From: DATDVC01 sp964601125 | Lineage (GTDB): Bacteria; Patescibacteriota; Minisyncoccia; Phycocordibacterales; WO2-35-19 | Direction: 5' to 3' | Length of the DNA: 39,335 nt | Assembly: GCA_964601125.1 (NCBI GenBank) | Contig: CAZRKB010000006.1 | Coordinates: forward strand, 1-39,335 | Part shown: positions 31,914 through 39,214 of the stretch, piece after piece | Layout of the letters: the number at the start of each line of letters is the position of its first letter | Position numbering within the stretch: position 1 is the stretch's first letter | Position numbers and translations under genes: made by a program | The notes under the pieces: model-generated | Told to the model about the DNA's origin: nothing | The model's database searches: none | What the model saw: the letters and a program-made list of their open reading frames with translations, nothing else

Positions 31914-32741
31914 ATGAATTTAGGAGTAATACTCAGGTGTTTTTCGCGAACACCCGATCAAGTAGATAGCCAGGTCAAGCAAATCCACCAATTGGTGGAA
32001 AAGCTTACCGTAGTGCGCGAGGGCGCCCCCATACACAGGATTGATGTGGTGATACCAATCAACCACAAGTTCGTTGACGTGGATTGCGGGAAAACAAAAA
32101 GAGCACTGGGGAAATTACCGACCAATATCGTAGCGACAGTCAGAGAGACTCAAGTAGACATTTTTTCTGGCGCGATCAACGAGGCGGCCGCATGGCAACT
32201 CAGCCGAGGATGTACACACACCTTGGTGCTGTCAAGCAGTTGTGGTTCTCTTGTATCGACAGAAAATCTGACAGCTCTCATTGAGCCGTTAGAGGGGGAC
32301 GCTCTGGCAACGGGCTTGGTGCTTCCAGACCCAACGCTCGGCGAGTTCATCAAGCGAGGGTGTATCACCAACACCTTCGCTATCTGGGAACTGAATTCGT
32401 TCTTCGCCGTTGGTGGCCTCGACCTTTCGCTTCACAACCGATACAAGGACGAACGGCTCAATAAATACGTTCGCGGACCAGAGGGACCAATTCCGATCAC
32501 AGGACTCGAGATCCCGACCGTCGCCCGTTTGATTGAATGCTACGGCCCATGCGTAGCTCCAGTCTTCCCCATCACCGGCGGAGAATGGAAAAGACCCGAC
32601 CCACAAACTGATCCGGACGGGGCCGCGCGCGAAGAGGCCAAAATGCGCTCAAAAGCTGAGCGGCATTACGCGATCGCGGCACGATATGGCTTTTCGCTCT
32701 CGTACATCGAGTCAGGCATCCTGCCTGGCTACCCGAAGTAA
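31914..32741 (+). CDS. Orphan protein, possible GT-A-fold glycosyltransferase-like
   Basis: 275 aa from the ATG at 31914 (MNLGVILRCF); longer in-frame starts lie in the promoter. No confident family. The order IDVVIPIN ... NEAAAWQLSRGCTHTLVLSSSC ... NSFFAVGGLDLSL resembles the strand, donor loop and 'VGGFD' block of GT-A enzymes, but the DxD position reads SSSC, so activity is doubtful. No membrane segments. G+C-rich (63% by hand in 32581-32640), single, with its own promoter and terminator, inserted between the flavoprotein and a GT4 gene. The AAGGA site is 12 nt from the ATG and sits in a hairpin. Confidence 0.72.
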   Translation: MNLGVILRCFSRTPDQVDSQVKQIHQLVEKLTVVREGAPIHRIDVVIPINHKFVDVDCGKTKRALGKLPTNIVATVRETQVDIFSGAINEAAAWQLSRGCTHTLVLSSSCGSLVSTENLTALIEPLEGDALATGLVLPDPTLGEFIKRGCITNTFAIWELNSFFAVGGLDLSLHNRYKDERLNKYVRGPEGPIPITGLEIPTVARLIECYGPCVAPVFPITGGEWKRPDPQTDPDGAAREEAKMRSKAERHYAIAARYGFSLSYIESGILPGYPK

Positions 32742-32745
32742 CAAC

Positions 32746-32785
32746 TTGGCCGGCTCTTGAAGATAGAGCTGGCCAATTTTAATTT
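32746..32785 (+). terminator. Terminator of the 31914 gene
   Basis: 11-bp stem TTGGCCGGCTC (32746-32756) / GAGCTGGCCAA (32766-32776) with one G-U, followed by TTTTAATTT, 5 nt after the stop codon. Confidence 0.85.
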
Positions 32786-33926
32786 ATAAAGACTCAAAAA
32801 CTTTTTTATATTGCAAGAAAATCAGACCCCAATCATATTTTTGTTTAATCCTTATATATGCATTTTCAGTTATTTTTTCTGTAAGTTCTGGGTTGCCCGC
32901 GTATTCCATTACTTTATTTACTATACTTTGCGGGTCATTAACATTACAAAATAGACCTGTTACCCCGTCCTCCAGAAAATCTGGTATGCCTCCCACTTTG
33001 GTAGCGATAACGGGCACTCTGGCCGCCATGGCCTCAATAAAGGATATACCAAAACCTTCTGATAAGGACGGCCTAATAAAAACATTGCTTGATTTTAAAA
33101 ACAAGGGTAGTTCCGCATGAGAAACGTTGCCAGCAAAAATAACTCTTTCAGAAACACCGAGTTTATTAGATAGATTTTTGAGATTATACAATTCAATCCC
33201 CTCTCCGCAAATAACAAATTTTATTTTTTCATTTAGCATTGGCATTGCCTCAATAACATCTTCTATTCCATTTTTCTTTACCAACCTAGAAGAAGTTATG
33301 ATGACAGTATCATCTTCGTTCAAATTTAAATTTTTCCTAGCCTGCAACTTTTCCAGAGCAGAAAAATTTTTTGAAAACTTTTCAACATCAACACCGTTGG
33401 GAATTATTTTTACTTCTTTTTTATACCCAAATCTTTTTGCTCTCTCAGCCAGATAAGTACTTAGTGCAGTAACCTCTGAGGCATACTTAAGAGCGAGCTT
33501 CCAAGACAAATTTAAAAGCCCAAACCAACGATAAGTTAGATGTGTCTCAGAATCACCTTCTTGGAGAGTTAAAATTATTGGCGTTTTTTGACCACTAAAA
33601 ATATTCGCCAAGTAAGCGGCGCCCGAAGCAAAAGAAACCATAACACACCAATAGGTGTTGTATTTATTTTTTCTATTGAGAAACAGAGTTTTAACCGCAC
33701 CCAAAAAAGGCAGGAGTAATTTATCTAATAGAGGTGACCCAAAACCAACTCTATAAACATTTACATTACCCAGTCTTTCAAATTTTGGCAGACTTTTTTT
33801 AAATCTTGCAGTAATTAGATCAAATTCGACATCAGTAATTCTGTCTGTAATTTCTTTTATAGCAACTTCTGCCCCACCCACAAAAGGAAAGTATGCGGTA
33901 GAAAATATAAGTATTCTTTTTGGCAT
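32784..33926 (-). CDS. Glycosyltransferase, GT4
   Basis: Starts ILIFSTAYFPFVGGAEVAIKEITDR (GT4 N-lobe with the GG loop) and has VKIIPNGVDVEKF, VIITSSRLVKKNGIEDVIEAM, FVICGEGIELYNL and RPSLSEGFGISFIEAMAARVPVIATKVGG with the complete E-x7-E. 380 aa, full length. Probably the last glycan gene of the locus. TAAAAT (33935-33940), preceded by TGTGT, ends 8 nt before the ATG, which suits a leaderless or near-leaderless mRNA. Confidence 0.93.
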   Translation of the reverse strand: MPKRILIFSTAYFPFVGGAEVAIKEITDRITDVEFDLITARFKKSLPKFERLGNVNVYRVGFGSPLLDKLLLPFLGAVKTLFLNRKNKYNTYWCVMVSFASGAAYLANIFSGQKTPIILTLQEGDSETHLTYRWFGLLNLSWKLALKYASEVTALSTYLAERAKRFGYKKEVKIIPNGVDVEKFSKNFSALEKLQARKNLNLNEDDTVIITSSRLVKKNGIEDVIEAMPMLNEKIKFVICGEGIELYNLKNLSNKLGVSERVIFAGNVSHAELPLFLKSSNVFIRPSLSEGFGISFIEAMAARVPVIATKVGGIPDFLEDGVTGLFCNVNDPQSIVNKVMEYAGNPELTEKITENAYIRIKQKYDWGLIFLQYKKVFESL

Positions 33927-33934
33927 ATAGCCTT

Positions 33935-33940
33935 ATTTTA
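33935..33940 (-). promoter_or_regulatory. -10 box for the 33926 GT4 gene
   Basis: TGTGTTAAAATA on the minus strand, identical in its core to the GH57 upstream region, 8 nt from the ATG. It lies in the 24-bp gap after the VirD4-like gene. Confidence 0.35.
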
Positions 33941-33950
33941 ACACATTTTT

Positions 33951-35789
33951 TCAGCCCTTCAAAATGCGTCTGAGCTCTTCTTCTGGAACTTCCTTTACTC
34001 TTCCCTCATTCTTCTCTTCTTTTTTATGCTCCCCTCTCTTATGTTCATCTTCTTTATTAGTAGATTTTGAATTTTGATTACCAACCTCTCTTCGCGCTTT
34101 TTCCAACGCCTCCCTCAAAGCATTTTTGTTTTCTAAAGTTCCATCTTTATTTTTATTCTTATCATCTTTCTTTAATTCATTTAATGATATTGTGTTAGGT
34201 TTTTGTGGTTCTATTTTTTCTCTTTTTGGTTCTTCCCTTGGCTCACTATTCACAATTCTTGATTCCCCTTTTTCCTTCATCGCCAAAGCAATCGCGTCAG
34301 CCAAGCTCTTACCCTTCTCTTCTTTCATTTCAACTTTTGGCTTTTCAAACTTTTCTTCAACCTTCGGCTTTTCTGATCTTTCTTGGTATTTTGGTTTCTC
34401 TATTTTGATTTCAGGTTTTTTGGTTTCTAGTTTCTCTTGTTTTGGTTCTATCTTTCTTTCTTCCTTTGATTCATAATTCTTGATTCTTGATTCTGGTTTT
34501 TCTGGCGCATGCCACTCTTTTATATTCTTCTCAACCTCTGCTTTGGGGTGAGCAAAATTCTTTCTCGACATGTCTAACACTTCTTCTCTAAAAGTCACCT
34601 CCGGTTTCGGTATAGGTGGCAGAGTAGTAGCAGAAAACGGGGAGGAGGCGACACCATCTATCATGAGTTTTAGATAGATCTGAACAAAACCTAAATTGAC
34701 AATATCTTCCATGGTGAAGACCGGGGCAAACTCTTTTTCCAAAACTTCAGCATCAAAAGATCCTACGCGGAAAGTAATCATTGTACCAACGTTACCAAAC
34801 ACCGCAGCCCTCACCTCTTCCGGCATTTGCTCGATGTATTGGTGAGTAATATTTAGAGAGAGACCATATTTTCTAGCTTCTGACAAAATATCAGCAAAAC
34901 TTTTATTAGCAAAGGATTGGAATTCGTCTACATACAGATAAAAATTTGGGAGTTTCTTCATTTCTTTTTGAGCAACGTCAGAACGAGACATGGCGGCCAG
35001 ATATATTTTGGTTACCAACATTGATCCTAAAAGATTTGCGTTGTTCTCACCCACCAAACCCTTGGAAAGGTTGACTATCAAGATCTTCTTCTCGTCCATT
35101 ATTTTACGCATATCAAAAGATGAGCCTGGCTGTCCGATTATATTTCTAATCAAGGGATTAGAAGTAAACTGACCTATTTTGTTTTGAATGGCAGGTGTAG
35201 CCTCTTGGGTATACCTATCAGTATATTTTGAATATTCTTCAACCCAAAAAGATTTAATGGTCGGGTCGGTAACATTTTCTATAACTTTATTCCTGTATTC
35301 CTTATCTGTATACATTCTATTGACCCCAAGCAAAGTTGCTCCGGGAAACTCAAGTAGAGCTGCTAGAGTATTTTGCAAAATATAAGCCATCCTAGCTGAC
35401 CAAGCATCGGCCCATATTTTTTCAAAGGCACTCATAAGACCTGAGACCACCAAGTGCCTCCTATCAGGACCCACATCTTCCATCACATTGAAAGATATCG
35501 GGTATTCAATATCAAAAGGTGCAAAATAGATAACATCTTTAAGTCTATGTTCTGGAATGTAATCGAGCAAAAGATCTGCCGTTTTACCGTGTGGGTCAAG
35601 GAAGGCCATACCGTTGCCGTTTTGAATATCTTGAATAGCCATATTTTCGAGCATGGTGGACTTACCCATACCTGTCTTACCAATAGAATAGACGTGACGA
35701 AGCCTGTCTTCGTCTTTAATACCAAACTTTACTCGTTTGCTCCGCGCATCAGTCTCAGCAAAATACGTTATAGTAGAGTTATTATTCAT
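33951..35789 (-). CDS. VirD4/TraG-like type IV secretion ATPase with long charged tail
   Basis: Hexameric DNA/protein-pumping ATPase family. Walker A SIGKTGMGKST (residues about 35-46), DPHGKTADLLLDYIP, Walker B FYLYVDEFQSF followed by ADILSEARKYGLSLNITHQYIEQMP: the complete core of 'type IV secretory system conjugative DNA transfer' proteins. No N-terminal membrane anchor is seen. From about residue 430 the tail is low-complexity, Lys/Glu-rich with EKPK-type repeats. Two pieces (ESRIKNYESK and ESRIVNSEPR) resemble translated GAATCAAGAATTATGAATC-type intergenic repeats. No relaxase or other type IV genes are nearby, so DNA uptake, pilus or export roles are all possible. ATG at 35789 chosen. 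Confidence 0.88.
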   Translation of the reverse strand: MNNNSTITYFAETDARSKRVKFGIKDEDRLRHVYSIGKTGMGKSTMLENMAIQDIQNGNGMAFLDPHGKTADLLLDYIPEHRLKDVIYFAPFDIEYPISFNVMEDVGPDRRHLVVSGLMSAFEKIWADAWSARMAYILQNTLAALLEFPGATLLGVNRMYTDKEYRNKVIENVTDPTIKSFWVEEYSKYTDRYTQEATPAIQNKIGQFTSNPLIRNIIGQPGSSFDMRKIMDEKKILIVNLSKGLVGENNANLLGSMLVTKIYLAAMSRSDVAQKEMKKLPNFYLYVDEFQSFANKSFADILSEARKYGLSLNITHQYIEQMPEEVRAAVFGNVGTMITFRVGSFDAEVLEKEFAPVFTMEDIVNLGFVQIYLKLMIDGVASSPFSATTLPPIPKPEVTFREEVLDMSRKNFAHPKAEVEKNIKEWHAPEKPESRIKNYESKEERKIEPKQEKLETKKPEIKIEKPKYQERSEKPKVEEKFEKPKVEMKEEKGKSLADAIALAMKEKGESRIVNSEPREEPKREKIEPQKPNTISLNELKKDDKNKNKDGTLENKNALREALEKARREVGNQNSKSTNKEDEHKRGEHKKEEKNEGRVKEVPEEELRRILKG

Positions 35790-35812
35790 AAATAACATTT
35801 TACTTTATTTTA

Positions 35813-35910
35813 GAAATATCAGCTATTGATTGAGATGAATTGTGAATAAAGAATTATGAATTATGCAAAAACATACCCATGATTCCTAATTCATGCTTCA
35901 TGATTCGCTT
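35813..35910. repeat. A/T-rich GAATTATGAATT-type direct/inverted repeats
   Basis: The gap between the VirD4-like and DUF4015 genes is filled with variants of TGAATT, AATTATG and CATGATTC in both orientations. The stop codon and last residues (LLSQSES) of the DUF4015 protein are read from this repeat's edge. Similar strings occur inside the VirD4-like coding region at 34243-34268 and 34468-34496. Confidence 0.6.
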
Positions 35911-37139
35911 TGCGACAGCAAAGCTTCCCTTGTATATTCATTCCTGGGGTCCCAAAGCATCCAGGAGGTCAGCCCGGCGTCGTAAGTAGCCTGTATTTGA
36001 GTACGCACCATTTCCGGAGTATAAGGGACTGGATAATCAAAATCTTGGAGCCACGGACGAAGCTGGAGAGGATTTACTCGTTTTATTAGGTAATAGTCGG
36101 GTGTTGTGGTAGCCAGAGTACCATCTGCCAAAATTTTAGTGGTAGTCGATACTTCACTGAGCAAAAAGATTGCTCTAGCCACACTACTTTCCATACTAAA
36201 TTTAACAATTTCATAGGGCACTTTATTTGGATCTGGCCAGCCATTAAATTTAGGTGGGTAGTGAGAAGGATAGACCATAGGAGCCACATAATCGAAATTT
36301 TCTAGAGCATACTCCAAAACTTGACCTATATTTAGATCATCGGTATTGGTGGTCGTCATGCCAAATAAATCAGCCGAGGTAACTATGCCAGTATCAAAAA
36401 GTTTGGAGTCTACATATCTAAAAAATTCTCTCAGCGCTTCTTTTTTAGGTTTTTCTCCAGCGTGAGAGAAGTAAATGTCTTTCATGTCTCCATCAGACGG
36501 AAACCTAATGTAGTCAAAGTTGATCTCGTCAAACCCTATGGCATAAGAAGACGTGGCTATGGCCAGTATATAGTCCCAAAAAGGTTTTGCTCCTACATCT
36601 ATAAAAGAAAGGCCTTTCCTATCTTTCCAGACAGCATTTTTATCGGATGATTTTTTGACAGCAAGCTCAGGGTAAATCTTCGTATAAAGTGGATCTTGGA
36701 AAACAGTTACTCTACCTATCACGTAAACATTTTTATCATGAAGCTCTTCTAAAAATTCTTTCATATCTGCAACTTGGCATCCATACCCAGTAGCGCTCAC
36801 TTCGTCAATTTCTGGATTACCCGTAATAAACGAGACCGTACCGGTGTAATCTTTAATATCAATTACAATGGAATTTAGCTCTGTATCCTCAATCAGCTTT
36901 ACCAAATTTTTTCGCAAATCTTTCCTGCTTGCAAAACACTGAGTCATATAAACAGCTTTGACTGACTTTGGTGTTGGCAAATGTTTTACTTTTTTAACCA
37001 CAACGGGCTCGACTTCTTCACTTAAGATTTGCGTCTCTACACTGTAAGAAAATTCTCCTGGTAAATAGAATGAGTACGCAAAAAGTCCAGCAGCTGTAGC
37101 TAAAAAACCTCCACTGATAATTTTGCCCGCTTTTTTCAT
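35898..37139 (-). CDS. DUF4015 putative glycoside hydrolase, membrane-anchored
   Basis: N-terminal hydrophobic anchor or signal segment (residues 6-25), then a TIM-barrel-like DUF4015 domain: SVKAVYMTQCFASR, LNSIVIDIKDYTGTVSF, VYVIGRVTVFQDPLY, FDEINFDYIRFPSDGDM, TSADLFGMTTTN, DYVAPMVYPSHYPP and SWMLWDPRNEYT. The conserved acids in FDEINFDYIRFPSDG are likely catalytic. Acts outside the membrane on an unknown polysaccharide. 413 aa, normal. The extreme C-terminus comes from the adjacent repeat region. It follows the small membrane protein by 74 nt. Confidence 0.9.
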   Translation of the reverse strand: MKKAGKIISGGFLATAAGLFAYSFYLPGEFSYSVETQILSEEVEPVVVKKVKHLPTPKSVKAVYMTQCFASRKDLRKNLVKLIEDTELNSIVIDIKDYTGTVSFITGNPEIDEVSATGYGCQVADMKEFLEELHDKNVYVIGRVTVFQDPLYTKIYPELAVKKSSDKNAVWKDRKGLSFIDVGAKPFWDYILAIATSSYAIGFDEINFDYIRFPSDGDMKDIYFSHAGEKPKKEALREFFRYVDSKLFDTGIVTSADLFGMTTTNTDDLNIGQVLEYALENFDYVAPMVYPSHYPPKFNGWPDPNKVPYEIVKFSMESSVARAIFLLSEVSTTTKILADGTLATTTPDYYLIKRVNPLQLRPWLQDFDYPVPYTPEMVRTQIQATYDAGLTSWMLWDPRNEYTREALLSQSES

Positions 37140-37174
37140 TTTTTATTTTTCGATTTCTCAATAACTCACCCTAC

Positions 37175-37225
37175 CCTCTCTCTCCGCTTCGCCAAGGCTT
37201 TGCCGGGCGAGTACTACAAGAGAGG
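37175..37225. repeat. Hairpin repeat element, copy 3 (variant)
   Basis: On the minus strand it shares AGCCTTGGCGAAGCGG with the element at 9331-9370, inside different arms (CCTCTCT / AGAGAGG). The stop codon of the small membrane protein (37214-37216) lies in it. Confidence 0.7.
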
Positions 37226-37465
37226 TTTTTCGGACTCCCCTTCTCTTGTTGTAAGAGAAGGGGTTGGGGGATGAGTTATTTCCCCCTTCTTTTTTTTCTG
37301 TTTCGGTTTGGTCTGTAATTTTTTCAAAACAATTGGGCCCAAACTTGTAAGCGCTAAAAATATTCCTGATAAATTAACCAGAATATCTCTCCAACCTCCA
37401 GGAAATCCTAAAAAAGGAAGTAGCGCTATCCAAACTCCAAGAGAGATATAAAAACCGCTTTTCAT
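37214..37465 (-). CDS. Small two-span membrane protein with repeat-derived C-terminus
   Basis: 83 aa. Two hydrophobic spans (residues 3-20 and 30-48) flank a short loop with FPGGWRD, then a basic segment KKLQTKPKQKKKKG. Family not recognised. The C-terminal third (ITHPPTPSLTTREGES) is encoded by a perfect hairpin (CCCCTTCTCTT / AAGAGAAGGGG, 37237-37263) and is typical of translated intergenic repeats, so the native protein probably ended near residue 58. Upstream of the DUF4015 gene on the same strand. Confidence 0.7.
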   Translation of the reverse strand: MKSGFYISLGVWIALLPFLGFPGGWRDILVNLSGIFLALTSLGPIVLKKLQTKPKQKKKKGEITHPPTPSLTTREGESEKPLL

Positions 37466-37518
37466 TTAAAAAGTATATCTTAAGTTCCCATAAACAAAAA
37501 ACTGTTGAAAAGTGAAAT

Positions 37519-37545
37519 CCCCCGATGCCTCTTCAGCATCGGGGG
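37519..37545 (-). terminator. Terminator of the 37575 gene
   Basis: Perfect 10-bp stem CCCCCGATGC (37519-37528) / GCATCGGGGG (37536-37545), 7-nt loop, then TTTCACTTTTC on the minus strand, about 30 nt after the stop. Confidence 0.85.
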
Positions 37546-37574
37546 ACTTGTAGGGCATAGGCGCACCCAGAGGA

Positions 37575-38345
37575 CTAGGATGCCCGGATGAGCCGGATCC
37601 CAGAAAACTTGCCGTTGGCGGCATCCTCAACCGCCGCCTTAATTTCGGGATCTTCTGGTTTTTCTTCCGAGCGATACCGGCGCGGCTTCGTCACCACCCT
37701 CCGCGCCTCCCCAGTATCATCACGAGATGTGAAGTGGTGAATACAGCGACCTTCTTCGTACTTCTCCGGGTAGAGTTTCTCCCCCAGCTTGTGGGGGATA
37801 TTCTGCAGATTCCCGTTCTTGGTGAACGGGAACAGCTTTCGCAACAATTGATACGCCGCGGAGATCTCCGGCCGCTTCGTTTGATTGAAGCGACCGAGAA
37901 CCAAAAGTGACATACCAAGAGCTTCGCACGCGGGACCATCCTTGAAAAGATTGGTTCCCGGTGCAACAGAAAGACCTTGTTTGACACAGAACATCCCCAG
38001 ATCGCCGGCGGGATCCCCGCCGCGATCCAGAAACTTCTCGATCAGTGACTGGTAAATCACTGGGCGGTAAACTTCCTGCTTGAGAAGCAAGCGCTCGACT
38101 TCAGAGCAGGTAATCCCGTGGTCAGTCACGACGATCATCATCGCCGCGGTGATCTTGTCCCGCTGGCCGAGGGGCATCTTCCCCTCTTCCAACACTCCGA
38201 CGGCCCAGTTGCGCCGTTTGAGTTTGTTTTCTTCTTCTTCTTTTTGCTTGGCAACAGCGGCTTCTTGCCGTTGTTGCTCAAGCAACTGATCTAGGTGTGC
38301 ATTCTGTGCTTCGCATACCGCATTCAATTCATCAAAAAAACCCAT
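37575..38345 (-). CDS. Orphan soluble protein, 256 aa
   Basis: No family recognised. Residues 10-45 form a likely coiled coil (HLDQLLEQQRQEAAVAKQKEEE). The middle is a mixed helical domain with ITAAMMIVVTDHGITCSEVERLL and AYQLLRKLFPF; the C-terminus is basic then acidic (VVTKPRRYRSEEKPEDPEIK). Expression signals are the best in the window: TTGACA-N18-TATAAT upstream, AGAGGAG 6 nt before the ATG, strong terminator after. Strongly G+C-rich codons (62% by hand in 37981-38040). Location near the DUF4015 gene gives no functional hint. Confidence 0.8.
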   Translation of the reverse strand: MGFFDELNAVCEAQNAHLDQLLEQQRQEAAVAKQKEEEENKLKRRNWAVGVLEEGKMPLGQRDKITAAMMIVVTDHGITCSEVERLLLKQEVYRPVIYQSLIEKFLDRGGDPAGDLGMFCVKQGLSVAPGTNLFKDGPACEALGMSLLVLGRFNQTKRPEISAAYQLLRKLFPFTKNGNLQNIPHKLGEKLYPEKYEEGRCIHHFTSRDDTGEARRVVTKPRRYRSEEKPEDPEIKAAVEDAANGKFSGIRLIRAS

Positions 38346-38393
38346 TGGGTTCTCCTCTTTCTTTCCGGGCCTTGCCCTTATTTTCTAGCGTAT

Positions 38394-38423
38394 ATTATAT
38401 ACATAAACTATATAAAATGTCAA
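38394..38423 (-). promoter_or_regulatory. Perfect consensus promoter of the 37575 gene
   Basis: TTGACA (38418-38423), 18 nt, TATAAT (38394-38399) on the minus strand: both hexamers are exact sigma-70 consensus. The leader of about 40 nt ends in AGAGGAG before the ATG at 38345. Confidence 0.8.
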
Positions 38424-38450
38424 TAGCTAAAATATCCTTATATTTAAAGC

Positions 38451-38487
38451 AAAAACCGGCATCTGTAATCATGTTACAAACACCGGC
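38451..38487 (-). terminator. Terminator of the 38489 gene
   Basis: Minus strand GCCGG-tgtt-TGTAA-catga-TTACA-gat-GCCGG followed by TTTTT. The self-complementary CCGG ends and the TGTAA/TTACA pair form a two-step hairpin just after the stop. The repeated GATGCCGGT also makes it a direct repeat. Confidence 0.55.
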
Positions 38488-38488
38488 A

Positions 38489-39214
38489 TCAAAAAATAGG
38501 GCACGAACTTGTTTTTGTTTTTATTTGTTCAAATAGTTCAGTTGCAATAAATCGAGTAAATGCTTTCCTTCTCCAATGCTCCTCTACGTGGTATTGTGTT
38601 AGAAGTAGGTGGTTCTTAGGCCTCACTGTCGGCCGGTCAACCATCTCCTCTGGAATAGCAGGTAAATATCCTCCCTCCCAAAGAGATTTGTATGCCCCTG
38701 AGAGAATCCATCTTTCATGACTCATACTCCTCTTGTGATGCTCATCAAAAATTCTATTATGAGCAAAGAGGTCTTTTTGAAGGTTTAGTTCTGAATACAC
38801 CAAACCTCTCGAGGATTCAATCCAATAGTCCCTTAAAGCATGGAACAGTATTGGGTTAATCCATCTAGCGTCCACCGTTACAACGGCACTCTCATACCCC
38901 CCGAGAGGCAGATAAAAAAGAGCGTCCGTCTCGTAATAACGATCAGCATGACTACCAACAAGAGAAAGTAGACGCAAGCCTGAGGTAGAAACCCCACATG
39001 AGGCAAGCTCCTTTTTCACCCCAAAGTATAATGACTTTGCTATTTGGGTTTTCGGATATTTTCTATGGCTTTTACTCCTTGAGAGATGTCTTATAATTCT
39101 ACCGAGATCTTCACTGAAAGATATGGGTTTAAAAGATCCTAACTCCAGAACAATCCTTTCGGGCTCTCCGAAAAGAATGCGTTCGAAACTTTCTCCATCT
39201 TTGAAATATTGCAT
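38489..39214 (-). CDS. Orphan protein, 241 aa
   Basis: No family recognised. A mixed soluble protein with several aromatic, His-rich stretches (SHADRYYETDALFYLPLGGYES; NRIFDEHHKRSMSHERWIL; LLTQYHVEEHWRRKAF). A basic patch (HLSRSKSHRKYPKTQ) lies near residues 43-58. I chose the ATG at 39214, 11 nt after AGGAG; a GTG at 39226 would touch that site. TTGCAC-N17-TATCCT upstream (minus strand, about 39230-39265) is a weak promoter. It is the first gene before the window edge and stands alone with its own terminator. Confidence 0.68.
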   Translation of the reverse strand: MQYFKDGESFERILFGEPERIVLELGSFKPISFSEDLGRIIRHLSRSKSHRKYPKTQIAKSLYFGVKKELASCGVSTSGLRLLSLVGSHADRYYETDALFYLPLGGYESAVVTVDARWINPILFHALRDYWIESSRGLVYSELNLQKDLFAHNRIFDEHHKRSMSHERWILSGAYKSLWEGGYLPAIPEEMVDRPTVRPKNHLLLTQYHVEEHWRRKAFTRFIATELFEQIKTKTSSCPIF

